From assembly GCF_030845995.1 (NCBI RefSeq), contig NZ_CP132719.1, forward strand, positions 2,914,001 through 2,978,000: a DNA stretch of 64,000 bases, in the 5' to 3' direction. Origin of the DNA: Geothrix sp. 21YS21S-4. Lineage in GTDB: Bacteria; Acidobacteriota; Holophagae; Holophagales; Holophagaceae. A model generated the notes under the pieces. That model was given only the letters and a program-made list of their open reading frames with translations. It ran no database searches and had not been told where the DNA came from. The position numbers and the translations under genes are program-made. This document shows positions 25,228-35,722 of the stretch, piece after piece; positions within the stretch are counted from its first letter, which is position 1, and each line of letters begins with the position of its first letter.

Positions 25228-25944
25228 TCACAGGAGGCGCTGGACCTCGCGCAGATGGGCCTTCTGGAGGGTGAAGCGGTGGACGGGCCGCCCGCCCGTG
25301 CCGTAGCCCGGCTCCATCCGCAGGACATGGAGGGCGGCCAGGAACTCGAAGTACTTCCGCACCGAGACGCGCGACAGGCCGACCTGCTGGCCGATCTCCT
25401 CGCTGGTGAACCAGGGGGAGGCCTCCGGCCACGCGAGGATGGCCCGCAGCACGCGGTCCAGGGTGTTCCGGTCCAGGCCCTTGGGAAGGCCCGCGGCCCT
25501 CGCCGGTTCCGCCGGGCGGCGGCCCAGGTGCTTGTCCAACTCCGTCTGGTCCAGGGCCTGGCCCTCGCGGATGCGGTGGCGGGTCTCGCGGTAGCGCTCC
25601 AGCGCCTGCTTCAGCCGCTCGAACTCGAAGGGCTTGATCAGGTAGTCCACGGCGCCCAGCTTCAGCGCCCGGTCGATGGTGGCCGTGTCCCGGGCGGCGG
25701 TCACGAAGATCACGTCGACGTCCACGCCCGCCCGGCGGATCTCCTCCATGAGTTCGATCCCGCTCTGGCCGGGCATGAAGATGTCCAGCAAGAGCAGATC
25801 CACGGGCCGGCTGCGCAGCAGCTCCAGCGCCTCCGGCGCGCTCCGCACCAGGGCCACGGCCTCGAAGCCCTTCACCCGGGTCAGGTAGATCCGGTTCAGC
25901 TCGGCCACCATGGGATCGTCTTCCACCAGCAGGACGCGGATCAT
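25228..25944 (-). CDS. CitB/DcuR-type response regulator
   Basis: A 238-residue regulator. The receiver domain (1-120) has the acidic pair Glu9-Asp10, phosphoacceptor Asp54 in LLLDIFMPG, and the conserved Lys in VDYLIKPFE. The C-terminal half holds a DNA-binding helix-turn-helix (TSEEIGQQVGLSRVSVRKYFEFLAALHVLRME), as in DcuR, CitB and MalR. The start overlaps the kinase stop by 4 bases (ATGA). With the kinase it probably senses a dicarboxylate and activates dctA. Confidence 0.9.
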   Translation of the reverse strand: MIRVLLVEDDPMVAELNRIYLTRVKGFEAVALVRSAPEALELLRSRPVDLLLLDIFMPGQSGIELMEEIRRAGVDVDVIFVTAARDTATIDRALKLGAVDYLIKPFEFERLKQALERYRETRHRIREGQALDQTELDKHLGRRPAEPARAAGLPKGLDRNTLDRVLRAILAWPEASPWFTSEEIGQQVGLSRVSVRKYFEFLAALHVLRMEPGYGTGGRPVHRFTLQKAHLREVQRLL

Positions 25945-27542
25945 GCCTCCTCCCCCGGGAACAGGCGGAGCGACGCTGTGAAGAGGGCGCCGCCCTCCTC
26001 GCGGTTCCGGGCCTCCAGGCGGCCTCCGCGGGCTTCGACGGTGCGGGCCGCCTGCCACAGGCCGAAACCGCGGTTCTCGCCCTTGGTGGAGAACCCCAGC
26101 GTGAAGGCCCGGGCGAGGACGTCCTCGGGCAGGCCCGGCCCCGTGTCGGCGACGGACAGGTGCACGTCGTCCTCCTCCGGCCGGAGCGAGACCTGGATCT
26201 CCCGGTGGGTCCGGTCCCCAATGGCCTCCACGGCGTTCTCCAGGAGGTTGCCGAGGACGGTGACGAGGTCGTGGGACGCGGCGCCGTCGGGACAGGGCGG
26301 CAACGACGCGTCCTCGTCGAGGCGCATCAGGATGTTCTGCTCCCGGGCGGAGGCGAACCGCGCGAGCAGGAAGCCCGCCACCACCGGATCCTTGATGCGC
26401 TGAACCACGAAGCCCACCTCGTCGTCCAGCCGCCCGGCCACGCCGGTGATGTAGGTCTCCAGCCGCTCGTACTCCTCCAGCTTCACCAGCCCGAGGATCA
26501 CGTGGAGCTTGTTCATGAACTCGTGGGTCTGGGCCCGCAGGGCATCAGCGTAGAACCGGACCCCGGTGAGCTGCTCCGCCAGGCGGTTCACTTCGGTCTT
26601 GTCGCGGAAGGTGGCGAGCGCTCCCGCGATGCGGCCCTCCACCAGCACGGGGACGCGGTTCGTGAGGATGGGCAGGCCCAGGATGTCGCCTTCCTGGTCG
26701 TACTCCGCCTGGCCCGTCTCGACCACGCCCCGCAGCCGGGAGCTGGGCAGGACCTCCTCGACGTTGCGGCCCACCAGCTCGCCGTGGCTCCCCGCGCGGG
26801 CGAACAGGCGCAGGGCCTCCTCATTGACGATGGTGACGACCAGGTCGCGGTTCACGCCCAGCACGCCCTCGCGCACCGAATGCAGCATGGCGTTCCGCTG
26901 CTGGAGGACCGTCGAGATCTCCTGGGGCTCCATGCCCATGAGGATCCCCTTGATCCGGCCGGCGAGATACATCGCGCCCAGGATCCCCGCCGCGAAGCCC
27001 ACGGCACCGCCGAACAGGATGCGCTTCTGGACGCTGACCACGGCCCGGTCCACGCCGGACATCAGCATTCCCACCGCGACGGCCCCCACCTGCCGCTCGC
27101 CATCGCGGACGGGGGTGAACGCGCGGAGCGACACGCCCAGGGTCCCCTGGGCCACGGACAGGTAGGACCGGCCGCGGTAGACGTCCGCGTCGTCGCCCCC
27201 GGCGAAGCGGGCGCCGATCTGGGTGGGCGTGGGATGGGACAGCCGGAGGCCGTCCATGCCCATCACCACCACGTAGTCCGTGGCGGATTCCAGCCGGATG
27301 CGCTCGGCGAAGGCCTGCACCTCGTCGGGGGAGCGCTTTCCCAGGAGGCCCTCCCGCGCGATGTCGGACTCGGCGACGATGCGGGACAGGAGGACCACCT
27401 TCTCGCCGAAAGCCTCCCGGGCCTGCTGCTCCATCTTCCAGTCCACCAGCACGCCGGTGACGAGGAGGGCCAGCCCGAGGATCAGGCTGACCAGGAGGGT
27501 GATCCTGGCCCGCAGGCGTATGACGGGGCGCGTCCGGGACAT
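25941..27542 (-). CDS. DcuS/CitA-type sensor histidine kinase
   Basis: A 533-residue membrane kinase. Transmembrane helices at about 12-33 and 174-195 bracket a periplasmic PDC-like sensor domain. A cytoplasmic PAS domain spans about 210-310. The SpoB-type dimerisation motif THEFMNKLHVILGLVKLEEY holds the phospho-accepting His340. The ATPase domain includes NLLENAVEAI, DTGPGLPEDV and GFGLWQAARTVEARGG. This set is that of the CitA/DcuS family, which detects di- or tricarboxylates. It is the first gene of the kinase-regulator pair. Confidence 0.9.
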   Translation of the reverse strand: MSRTRPVIRLRARITLLVSLILGLALLVTGVLVDWKMEQQAREAFGEKVVLLSRIVAESDIAREGLLGKRSPDEVQAFAERIRLESATDYVVVMGMDGLRLSHPTPTQIGARFAGGDDADVYRGRSYLSVAQGTLGVSLRAFTPVRDGERQVGAVAVGMLMSGVDRAVVSVQKRILFGGAVGFAAGILGAMYLAGRIKGILMGMEPQEISTVLQQRNAMLHSVREGVLGVNRDLVVTIVNEEALRLFARAGSHGELVGRNVEEVLPSSRLRGVVETGQAEYDQEGDILGLPILTNRVPVLVEGRIAGALATFRDKTEVNRLAEQLTGVRFYADALRAQTHEFMNKLHVILGLVKLEEYERLETYITGVAGRLDDEVGFVVQRIKDPVVAGFLLARFASAREQNILMRLDEDASLPPCPDGAASHDLVTVLGNLLENAVEAIGDRTHREIQVSLRPEEDDVHLSVADTGPGLPEDVLARAFTLGFSTKGENRGFGLWQAARTVEARGGRLEARNREEGGALFTASLRLFPGEEA

Positions 27543-27646
27543 CGTAGGACCATCCTAACCCGCGCCCTGACCTGCACAGGCCCTTGACACCCCCTTGGGC
27601 CGGCCGCAGGTTGGCCCTTTCCGCGACGCGCCCGACCGGAGGCCCC

Positions 27647-28114
27647 ATGAGCACCCCGAGGAGCACCCCCGAACCCGCCTGGGATCCCGACTGCGAGATC
27701 GTCTCCCGCCGGGTCTTCGCCGCGCCCCGGGAGCGGGTGTTCGCCGCCTGGACCGACCCCGTCCACCTCGCCGTGTGGTGGGGGCCGAAGGGCTTCACCA
27801 ACACCTTCGAGGCCTTCGAGCCCGTGCCCGGCGGCGCGTGGCGCTTCGTGATGCACGGGCCCGACGGCACCGACTACCCCAACCAGAGCGTGTTCGTGGA
27901 GGTGGAGGCCCCCAGCCGCCTCGTGTTCGACCACGTCTCGGGCCACCGCTTCCGGGTGGTGGCCACTTTCGAGGCAGCGGACGGCGGGACGGAGGTGACC
28001 TTCCGGATGCGGTTCGAGTCCGCCGAGGCGTGCGCGGAGGTGCGGGACTTCGTGGTCCCTGCGAACGAGGAGAACTTCAACCGCCTGGAGGCGGAACTGG
28101 GGCGGATGGGCTGA
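27647..28114 (+). CDS. SRPBCC (AHSA1-like) family protein
   Basis: A 155-residue protein with the activator-of-Hsp90-homologue-1 pattern: IVSRRVFAAPRERVFAAWTDPVHLAVWWGPKGFTN, then GGAWRFVMHGPDG, PSRLVFDHV and a C-terminal helix (FNRLEAELGRM). The fold binds hydrophobic ligands. Such proteins are often paired with ArsR-like regulators, but none is adjacent here. The ATG at 27647 has GGAGG about 4 bases upstream. No specific ligand can be proposed. Confidence 0.85.
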   Translation: MSTPRSTPEPAWDPDCEIVSRRVFAAPRERVFAAWTDPVHLAVWWGPKGFTNTFEAFEPVPGGAWRFVMHGPDGTDYPNQSVFVEVEAPSRLVFDHVSGHRFRVVATFEAADGGTEVTFRMRFESAEACAEVRDFVVPANEENFNRLEAELGRMG

Positions 28115-28164
28115 CGGGGATGGCCCTTTGACACTCCGTCAACCCGATTGGGGCGCGGGAGCCT

Positions 28165-28178
28165 AATCGGGCCCGATT
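28165..28178. promoter_or_regulatory. Perfect palindrome upstream of gdhA
   Basis: AATCGGGCCCGATT is a perfect 14-base palindrome about 195 bases before the gdhA start. An additional CCCGATT half-site lies at 28143-28149, and TTGACA at 28128-28133 could be a -35 element though no well-spaced -10 follows. The rest of this 258-base gap shows nothing else clear. Confidence 0.35.
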
Positions 28179-28372
28179 TAGTGCTTCCCATCACCTCTTG
28201 AAGGGGGGCCCTCGCCCGCCCCGATTCCAGCGGCTAGAGTCATGTCGTCCCGTTTTCGGACCCCTGAACCACGCCGCGGATGCCCGGGAACGGGCGAGGC
28301 GGCACCCCCTCAAGACCCCCTTCGACCGGAGCATAGGCTCCGCCTTCACACCCTCTCCTTCCCGGAGGAACC

Positions 28373-29722
<1,350 letters not shown>

Positions 29723-29739
29723 TCTTTCTCTCCCCGCGA

Positions 29740-29769
29740 AGGAGGGCCCGCCCGGGCCCTCCTTTCGTT
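29740..29769 (+). terminator. Terminator after gdhA
   Basis: AGGAGGGCCC and GGGCCCTCCT form a 10-bp GC-rich stem followed by TTCGTTTG, 18 bases after the gdhA stop. Confidence 0.78.
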
Positions 29770-29799
29770 TGTACACTTCCGGCATACGACGAGGCCCCG

Positions 29800-32700
29800 A
29801 TGATCAGTCCGGAGTTCAACGAGATCTTCCACAAGTACGCCTCGGACAAGGAGATCTTCCACGACCTGATGCCCCTGCGCGCCCGGGAGATCCTGCTGGT
29901 CTCGCCGGCCTTCGACGCCTTCACCCTGGAGCAGGACGGGCTGCTGACGGAGATCCTGTTCGAGGGCTACTACCAGCTCAACATGAGCAATCCGCCGCGG
30001 GTGACCAACGTGTCCACGGTGGAGGACGCGCTGGAGACCTGCGCCAGCCGCCACTTCGACATGATCATCGTGATGAGCCGCCTGGGCCAGGGCGGGCACG
30101 TGGAGCTGAGCCGGGCCCTGCGGAAGGCCGACACCAAGATCCCCATCTACCTCCTGCTGAACGACAACGTGGAGGTGGGCGCCATGGACCGGCGCCGCCA
30201 GGATCTGCTGCGCCACTACGACCAGATCTTCGTGTGGAACGGGAACCCCGAGATCTTCATGGCCATGGTGAAGTTCATGGAGGACCGGGCCAACGTCCAG
30301 AACGACACCCGCGTCGGCCTCACCCGCGTGATCCTGCTGGTGGAGGACAGCATCCGCTACTACTCGCGGTACCTGCCCATCCTCTACAGCGAGATCCTCA
30401 AGCAGACCACCCGCCTGGCGAAGGACCAGAACCTCGACCGGATGACCCGCACCCTGTCCATGCGGGTGCGGCCCAAGGTGATCCTGGCCACCTCCTATGA
30501 AGAGGCGATGGGCTTCTGCGACCGCTACCAGGACTGCCTGCTGTGCGTCATCTCGGACCGAAAGTTCCCCAAGGACGGGGTCCTGGATTCCCAGGCGGGG
30601 ATCAAGCTCATCCGCGCCCTGAAGGAGCGCATCCCGGACCTGCCAACCCTGCTCCAGTCCTCGGATCCCCTGAAGGAATCCTGGGCCACGGCGCTCAACA
30701 GCGGGTTCCTGAACAAGAACTCCTACACGCTGGGCGCGGAGCTTTCGAGCTTCTTCTACGAGCGGCTGGGGTTCGGCGATTTCATCTTCCGCGACCGGGA
30801 AGGGGCGGAGATCGCCCGCGCCACCAACATGGAGGACCTGCGCGACAAGCTGCGGATCATCCCCGTGGAAAGCCTCGTCTACCACGCCTCGCGCAACCAC
30901 TTCTCCGCCTGGATCATGGCCCGCGGCGAAGTCCAGGTGGCCAAGGTCCTGGCGAAGTTCCGGATCTCGGACTACCGCGACCCGGAGGAGATGCGCGCCT
31001 TCCTCATCCACGTGGGCGACTACGTCCAACGGATGAAGACGCTCGGAAAGGTCGTCCCCCTCACGGAATCCACGCCCAAGGAGGAGCCCAACATCCTCCG
31101 CCTGGCGGCCGGATCCATGGGCGGGAAGGGGCGGGGCGTGGCCTTCACCCACGCCCTCCTGTCCCGGCTGGACCTCGAGCGGCAGATCCCCGGCGCCAAC
31201 ATCCGCATCCCCCGCTCCGCCATCGTGGGGACGGAGGAATTCACCGCGTTCATCAACCGCCACGACCTGCGGCACAGCCTCCAGGAGGACGCCGACGACG
31301 ACGCCATCAAGCACCGGTTCCTGGCGGGCAGCCTGTCGCCGGAGCTGATGGACAAGCTCCGCCTGTTCCTGTCCCGCCACGCCCAGGTGCCCCTCGCCGT
31401 CCGATCGTCGGGGCTGATGGAGGACAGCCTGTCCCATCCCTTCGCGGGGCTGTACAACACCTTCTTCCTGCCCAACAACCACCCCGATCCCGAGGTCTGT
31501 CTCGCCCAGGTCGCCGAGGCCATCAAGCTGGTCTACGCGTCGGTGTACTCCAAGGCGTCGCGCTCCTACTTCCAGGCCATCGACTACAAGATCGAGGAAG
31601 AACAGATGGCCCTCCTCATCCAGGAGGTCTCGGGCAGCCGGTTCGGCGACCGCTTCTACCCGCACCTGTCCGGCGTGGCCCAGTCCTTCAACTACTACCC
31701 CGTGGCCTACACCCAGCCCCAGGATGGGATCGCCAATATCGCCGTGGGCCTGGGGAAGTACGTGGTGGAAGGGGACAAGGCCTACCGGTTCACCCCGGCC
31801 TACCCCGAGATGGACGTGGTTCCCCCCAAGGAGCAGCTCCGCACCACCCAGCGGCACTTCTACGCCCTCGACCTGAGCCGCACGTCCATGGACCTCTACG
31901 CCGGCGAGGACGCCACCCTGCTCAAGCTGGACATCGCCGAAGCGGAGAAGGACGGCGCCCTCCAGCACTGCGCCTCGGTCTGGGACTGGAATGACGACCG
32001 GATCCGCGACGGCCTGGACTATCCCGGGCCGCGCATCGTGAACTTCCGCAACATCCTCAAGTACGACCAGTTCCCGTTGGCGGCCATCCTCCAGCGGCTG
32101 CTGCAGCTGGTCCGCGAGGCCATGGAGACGCCCGTGGAGATCGAGTTCGCCGTGAACCTCGATCCCGATCCGGAGAACGGGAAGCCCACCTTCACGCTGC
32201 TCCAGATCAAGCACCAGCTCATCGACGGCGGGGACGTGAACCTCTCCGCCGAGGACCTGGATCCCGCCGACCTGTTCCTGTTCTCCGAGCGGTGCGTGGG
32301 CAACGGCACCGTCGAGGGGATGCGGGACATCGTGTGGGTGGACCCGGCGGGCTTCGACAAGTTCGAGACGCCCGCCCTGGCCGCGGAGCTGGAGAAGCTC
32401 AACGACCGTTTCCGCGCCGAGGCCGGGAAGTACGTCCTGCTGGGCCCCGGCCGCTGGGGGAGCAACGACCGCCACCTGGGGATCCCCATCACCTGGTCGA
32501 TGATCTCCTGCGCCCAGGTGATCGTGGAGTACGCCATGGAGAACTTCCAGGCGGACGCTTCGCTCGGCTCCCACTTCTTCCACAACGTCACGTCGCTGAA
32601 CATCGGCTACTTCACCGTGCCCTATCCCCGCGGCACGGCCCTGCTCGACTGGGACTGGCTGCGGGCCCAGCCGGAGGTGTGGCGGTCGGGCTGCCTGGTC

Positions 32701-32820
32701 CACAGCCGGGTGGAAGAGCCCCTCCACATCGTCATGGACGGCCGGCGCAGCGCCTCGGCGATCTTCAAGCAGGCGCCCCTCCCGCCCGAGCCGGAGCCCG
32801 AGCAGGAGGGGTTCGCCTAG
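29800..32820 (+). CDS. Receiver-like/PPDK-N (PEP-pyruvate-binding) protein
   Basis: A 1006-residue protein. The N-terminus has two receiver-like folds: residues 28-165, which lack a clear phosphoacceptor, and 175-330, with VILLVEDS and CVISDRKF that could be phosphorylated. Residues 420-990 match the ATP-grasp nucleotide-binding domain of PEP synthase/pyruvate phosphate dikinase (GGKGRGVAFTHALL, PLAVRSSGLMEDSLSHPFAGLYNTFF, and LLGPGRWGSNDRHLGIPI). The swivelling phospho-histidine domain and the PEP-binding TIM barrel are absent, so it cannot be a normal PEP synthase. It may be a nucleotide-dependent signalling protein. Confidence 0.75.
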   Translation: MISPEFNEIFHKYASDKEIFHDLMPLRAREILLVSPAFDAFTLEQDGLLTEILFEGYYQLNMSNPPRVTNVSTVEDALETCASRHFDMIIVMSRLGQGGHVELSRALRKADTKIPIYLLLNDNVEVGAMDRRRQDLLRHYDQIFVWNGNPEIFMAMVKFMEDRANVQNDTRVGLTRVILLVEDSIRYYSRYLPILYSEILKQTTRLAKDQNLDRMTRTLSMRVRPKVILATSYEEAMGFCDRYQDCLLCVISDRKFPKDGVLDSQAGIKLIRALKERIPDLPTLLQSSDPLKESWATALNSGFLNKNSYTLGAELSSFFYERLGFGDFIFRDREGAEIARATNMEDLRDKLRIIPVESLVYHASRNHFSAWIMARGEVQVAKVLAKFRISDYRDPEEMRAFLIHVGDYVQRMKTLGKVVPLTESTPKEEPNILRLAAGSMGGKGRGVAFTHALLSRLDLERQIPGANIRIPRSAIVGTEEFTAFINRHDLRHSLQEDADDDAIKHRFLAGSLSPELMDKLRLFLSRHAQVPLAVRSSGLMEDSLSHPFAGLYNTFFLPNNHPDPEVCLAQVAEAIKLVYASVYSKASRSYFQAIDYKIEEEQMALLIQEVSGSRFGDRFYPHLSGVAQSFNYYPVAYTQPQDGIANIAVGLGKYVVEGDKAYRFTPAYPEMDVVPPKEQLRTTQRHFYALDLSRTSMDLYAGEDATLLKLDIAEAEKDGALQHCASVWDWNDDRIRDGLDYPGPRIVNFRNILKYDQFPLAAILQRLLQLVREAMETPVEIEFAVNLDPDPENGKPTFTLLQIKHQLIDGGDVNLSAEDLDPADLFLFSERCVGNGTVEGMRDIVWVDPAGFDKFETPALAAELEKLNDRFRAEAGKYVLLGPGRWGSNDRHLGIPITWSMISCAQVIVEYAMENFQADASLGSHFFHNVTSLNIGYFTVPYPRGTALLDWDWLRAQPEVWRSGCLVHSRVEEPLHIVMDGRRSASAIFKQAPLPPEPEPEQEGFA

Positions 32821-32832
32821 CGCGAAGCGGGC

Positions 32833-33360
32833 CTACTTCACCCGCGCATACTCCATGTCCATCTGCTTGACGAAGGTCCCGCCCTTCGCCTTGACGAACA
32901 TCGCCATGGTGCGGTGGTCGCGGTCCACCTGGGTGTGCACTTCCTTGTAGGAAGCGGGCTTCCCGGCCTCGTCGTAGCCCTCGAAATACAGGACCTGCTC
33001 CCGGCAGTTTCCGCTGCACTGCCCCTTGGTGAGCGCCATCCAGGTGCCGGAGCTGTCCACCCAGCTCCCCACGTGGGCGTTCTGCTGGGTGTCGTACCCG
33101 AAGAGCCCGTGGCCCTCGAAGGCCTGGCCCATCATCTCGGCCTTGAGTTCGCTCTTCAGCCAGAGGCCGCCCGCGACGAGCGCGTTGACCTCCGTCCCCT
33201 TGGCCACCACCGGCGGCTTCGAGGGATCCATGTACAGCCGCGCCACGGCCGTCCAGGTCCCCGCCTGATCCTTCATGGCGAGGTGGTGGCGGGTGGGCTT
33301 GGGGCCTTCCTGGGCCGACAGGACCAGGGCGCATCCGAGGAACAGCGTCAATCCGCGCAT
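32833..33360 (-). CDS. Secreted DUF1579 protein
   Basis: A 175-residue protein with a short signal peptide (MRGLTLFLGCALVLSAQ) and the DUF1579 layout: GTWTAVARLYMDPSKPP, GGLWLKSEL, GHGLFGYDTQQNAHVGSWVDS, and YFEGYDEAGKP. The family is a small lipocalin-like beta structure of unknown function, probably periplasmic. Two cysteines in KGQCSGNCREQ may form a disulphide. It converges on the preceding PPDK-N gene with only 12 bases between. Confidence 0.75.
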   Translation of the reverse strand: MRGLTLFLGCALVLSAQEGPKPTRHHLAMKDQAGTWTAVARLYMDPSKPPVVAKGTEVNALVAGGLWLKSELKAEMMGQAFEGHGLFGYDTQQNAHVGSWVDSSGTWMALTKGQCSGNCREQVLYFEGYDEAGKPASYKEVHTQVDRDHRTMAMFVKAKGGTFVKQMDMEYARVK

Positions 33361-33443
33361 GGGAACCTCCTGGCGCCATCCTAGGACTTGCCTGGCTGGG
33401 CGCCAATCGGCTTCCGCTAAGCTGGAGGATTCGGAGGGGCGCC

Positions 33444-34058
33444 TTGATCCACCATCCCGGCAGCGTGTTCGTGGTCTCCGCTCCGTCGGGAGCGGGCAAG
33501 TCGACCCTGGTCCACCGGCTGGTCCGGAACGTCCCCGACCTGGTGTTCTCCATTTCCTGCACCACCCGCCAACCCCGGGCGGGCGAGGTGGACGGCCGCG
33601 ACTACTTCTTCATCGACGACGCCCGGTTCGACGCCATGATCCAGGAAGGCGGCTTCGTGGAGTGGGTGGAGGTCTACGGCCACCGCTACGGCACCGGCCG
33701 CGCCTGGCTGGAGGAGGTCCTGGCCAGCGGGCGGGACGTCCTCCTGGATATCGAGACCACCGGCGCCCTCAACCTGCGGCAGGCCATTCCCGATGCGCGG
33801 ATGATCTTCATCCTCCCCCCGTCGGCGGCGGCCCTGGAGCAGCGCCTGCGCAGCCGCGCCAAGGATTCCGACGAGCAGGTGGGCATCCGGATGCGCCACG
33901 CCCGCCACGAGATGGAGCAGTATCCGGCCTACGACTATCTGGTGATGAACGATGACGTGGAACTCGCCTATCGCCAGTTCGAGGGCATCATCCACGCGGC
34001 CCGCGCGGAGCGGCCGCGGATGACCCCCCTGGCCCGCCGGATCCTCGAAGGGTTCTGA
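33444..34058 (+). CDS. gmk: Guanylate kinase
   Basis: A 204-residue enzyme that phosphorylates GMP to GDP. The P-loop is SAPSGAGKST (12-21). The GMP-binding region has SCTTRQPRAGEVDGRDYFFI and EWVEVYGHRYGT; the lid and C-terminal helices are complete. The start appears to be TTG at 33444, with GGAGGGG about 4 bases upstream; no ATG or GTG fits the family N-terminus. The rare start codon may lower expression. Confidence 0.94.
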   Translation: MIHHPGSVFVVSAPSGAGKSTLVHRLVRNVPDLVFSISCTTRQPRAGEVDGRDYFFIDDARFDAMIQEGGFVEWVEVYGHRYGTGRAWLEEVLASGRDVLLDIETTGALNLRQAIPDARMIFILPPSAAALEQRLRSRAKDSDEQVGIRMRHARHEMEQYPAYDYLVMNDDVELAYRQFEGIIHAARAERPRMTPLARRILEGF

Positions 34059-34104
34059 CAAAAGGCCTCGTCGCCCCGTGCCGGAGGCGGGCGTATCCTG
34101 GGGA

Positions 34105-35709
34105 ATGACGTTCTCCCGGATCAAGCCCATGGCCCGTTTCATCACGCGCAACTGGATGTGGATGGTCATGGCGGCCACGGTCGCCGTCGCCGGCCCTCTG
34201 CTCGCCCGCACCAGCGGAGAGGGCGGACGGCAGCGCAGCCTCGACACCCTGACCGAGATCATGGACCTGGTCCAGAAGCAGACCCCGGAGCCGCCCCCTT
34301 CCAAGCAGCTCGCCCACGCCACCATCCAGGGGATGCTGCACACCCTCGACCCCCACTCGAACTACATGGACGAGAGCGAGTTCCGGCTGCTGCGCGAGGA
34401 GCAGAAGGGCTCCTTCTTCGGGATCGGGGCCATCATCCAGCAGCACGACCAGGGCATCGCCATCATCAGCCCCATGAAGGGCGGCCCCGCGGAGCGCGTC
34501 GGCATCCGCTCCGGCGACATCATCAAGGAGATCGACGGCACCAACACCGAGGGTATGAGCTCCAACGCGGCGCTCCAGAAGCTGCGCGGGGAAAAGGGCA
34601 CCCTCGTGGAACTGGCCGTCCGCCGCGCGGGGCTCGCGGACCTGATGCGGTTCTCGATCCCCCGGGCCGAAGTGCCCACCAACAGCGTCTACCACAGCTT
34701 CATGCTGGATGCCGACACGGGCTTCATCCAGATCAAGGACTTCGGCGAGACCACCTCCGACGAGTTCGAGAAGGCCGTGGCCTCCCTCAAGAAGCAGGGG
34801 ATGAAGCGCCTCGTCCTCGACCTGCGCTTCAACGGCGGCGGCGTCCTCGACGCGGCCATCGGGATCTGCCGGCAGCTCCTCGGCCCCGACCAGCTCATCG
34901 TGAGCCAGAAGGGCCGCGACGGACGCGACGAGAGCCAGACCCGCACCAGCAAAGGCGCCCAGCTCGATCCCTTCCCCCTGGTGGTGCTCATCAACCGCCT
35001 GTCCGCCAGCGCCAGCGAGATCGTCACCGGCGCCGTCCAGGATCACGACCGCGGGGTGGTGGTGGGCCAGACGAGCTGGGGCAAGGGCCTGGTCCAGAGC
35101 CTCCTGCCCATCAACCGCTCCCGGGGCCTCGCCCTCACCACCGCGCGCTACTACACGCCGTCGGGCCGCAGCATCCAGCGCGACTACACCCATGGCCTGG
35201 ACGACTACTACAACCCCGAGGACGAGAAGGACACGAAGCCCCAGGGTCCGGCCTTCAAGACCGACCTGGGCCGCACGGTCTACGGCGGCGGCGGGATCAA
35301 CCCCGACTATTCGCTCCCCGTAGCCAAGGTGAACGAGTTCATGGCCACTTTCCGGTTCCGCCACTCCGCCTTCTTCCGGTTCGCGGTCCACGAGAAGGAG
35401 CACTTCGGCGTGCGCCCCGGCCAGCACGCGGACGACGCGGTGATGGCGCGCTTCCGCGCCTGGGCGCAGGAGCAGTCGCTGACCATCTCGGACCAGGACT
35501 GGGAGGCCAACGCGGAGGCCATGCGCGAGCAGATCTCCATCGAGATGCAGAACGTCGCCTTCGGCATCGAGGCGGGCTTCAAGATCCAGTGCGAGAAGGA
35601 CCCCGCCATCCTCAAGGCCCTGGAAGTGATGCCCGAAGCCGAGGGCCTCCTCCGCAAGAAGCAGCTCATCGCCCGCGGCGCCTCCACCACGGTCGCCGCC
35701 CTCCGCTGA
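34105..35709 (+). CDS. S41-family C-terminal processing peptidase
   Basis: A 534-residue periplasmic serine protease of the CtpA/Prc type. An N-terminal membrane anchor (about 17-35) is followed by a PDZ domain ([10 protein letters not shown] to about 185), then the catalytic domain with [17 protein letters not shown], the serine in [11 protein letters not shown] (300-306), and the general-base lysine in TSWGKGLVQ. The C-terminal 150 residues form an extra helical extension. Starts at GTG 34078, ATG 34105 and ATG 34129 are possible; I prefer 34105. It follows gmk by 46 bases. Confidence 0.88.
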   Translation: MTFSRIKPMARFITRNWMWMVMAATVAVAGPLLARTSGEGGRQRSLDTLTEIMDLVQKQTPEPPPSKQLAHATIQGMLHTLDPHSNYMDESEFRLLREEQKGSFFGIGAIIQQHDQGIAIISPMKGGPAERVGIRSGDIIKEIDGTNTEGMSSNAALQKLRGEKGTLVELAVRRAGLADLMRFSIPRAEVPTNSVYHSFMLDADTGFIQIKDFGETTSDEFEKAVASLKKQGMKRLVLDLRFNGGGVLDAAIGICRQLLGPDQLIVSQKGRDGRDESQTRTSKGAQLDPFPLVVLINRLSASASEIVTGAVQDHDRGVVVGQTSWGKGLVQSLLPINRSRGLALTTARYYTPSGRSIQRDYTHGLDDYYNPEDEKDTKPQGPAFKTDLGRTVYGGGGINPDYSLPVAKVNEFMATFRFRHSAFFRFAVHEKEHFGVRPGQHADDAVMARFRAWAQEQSLTISDQDWEANAEAMREQISIEMQNVAFGIEAGFKIQCEKDPAILKALEVMPEAEGLLRKKQLIARGASTTVAALR

Positions 35710-35722
35710 AGCGAGGCCCGCC

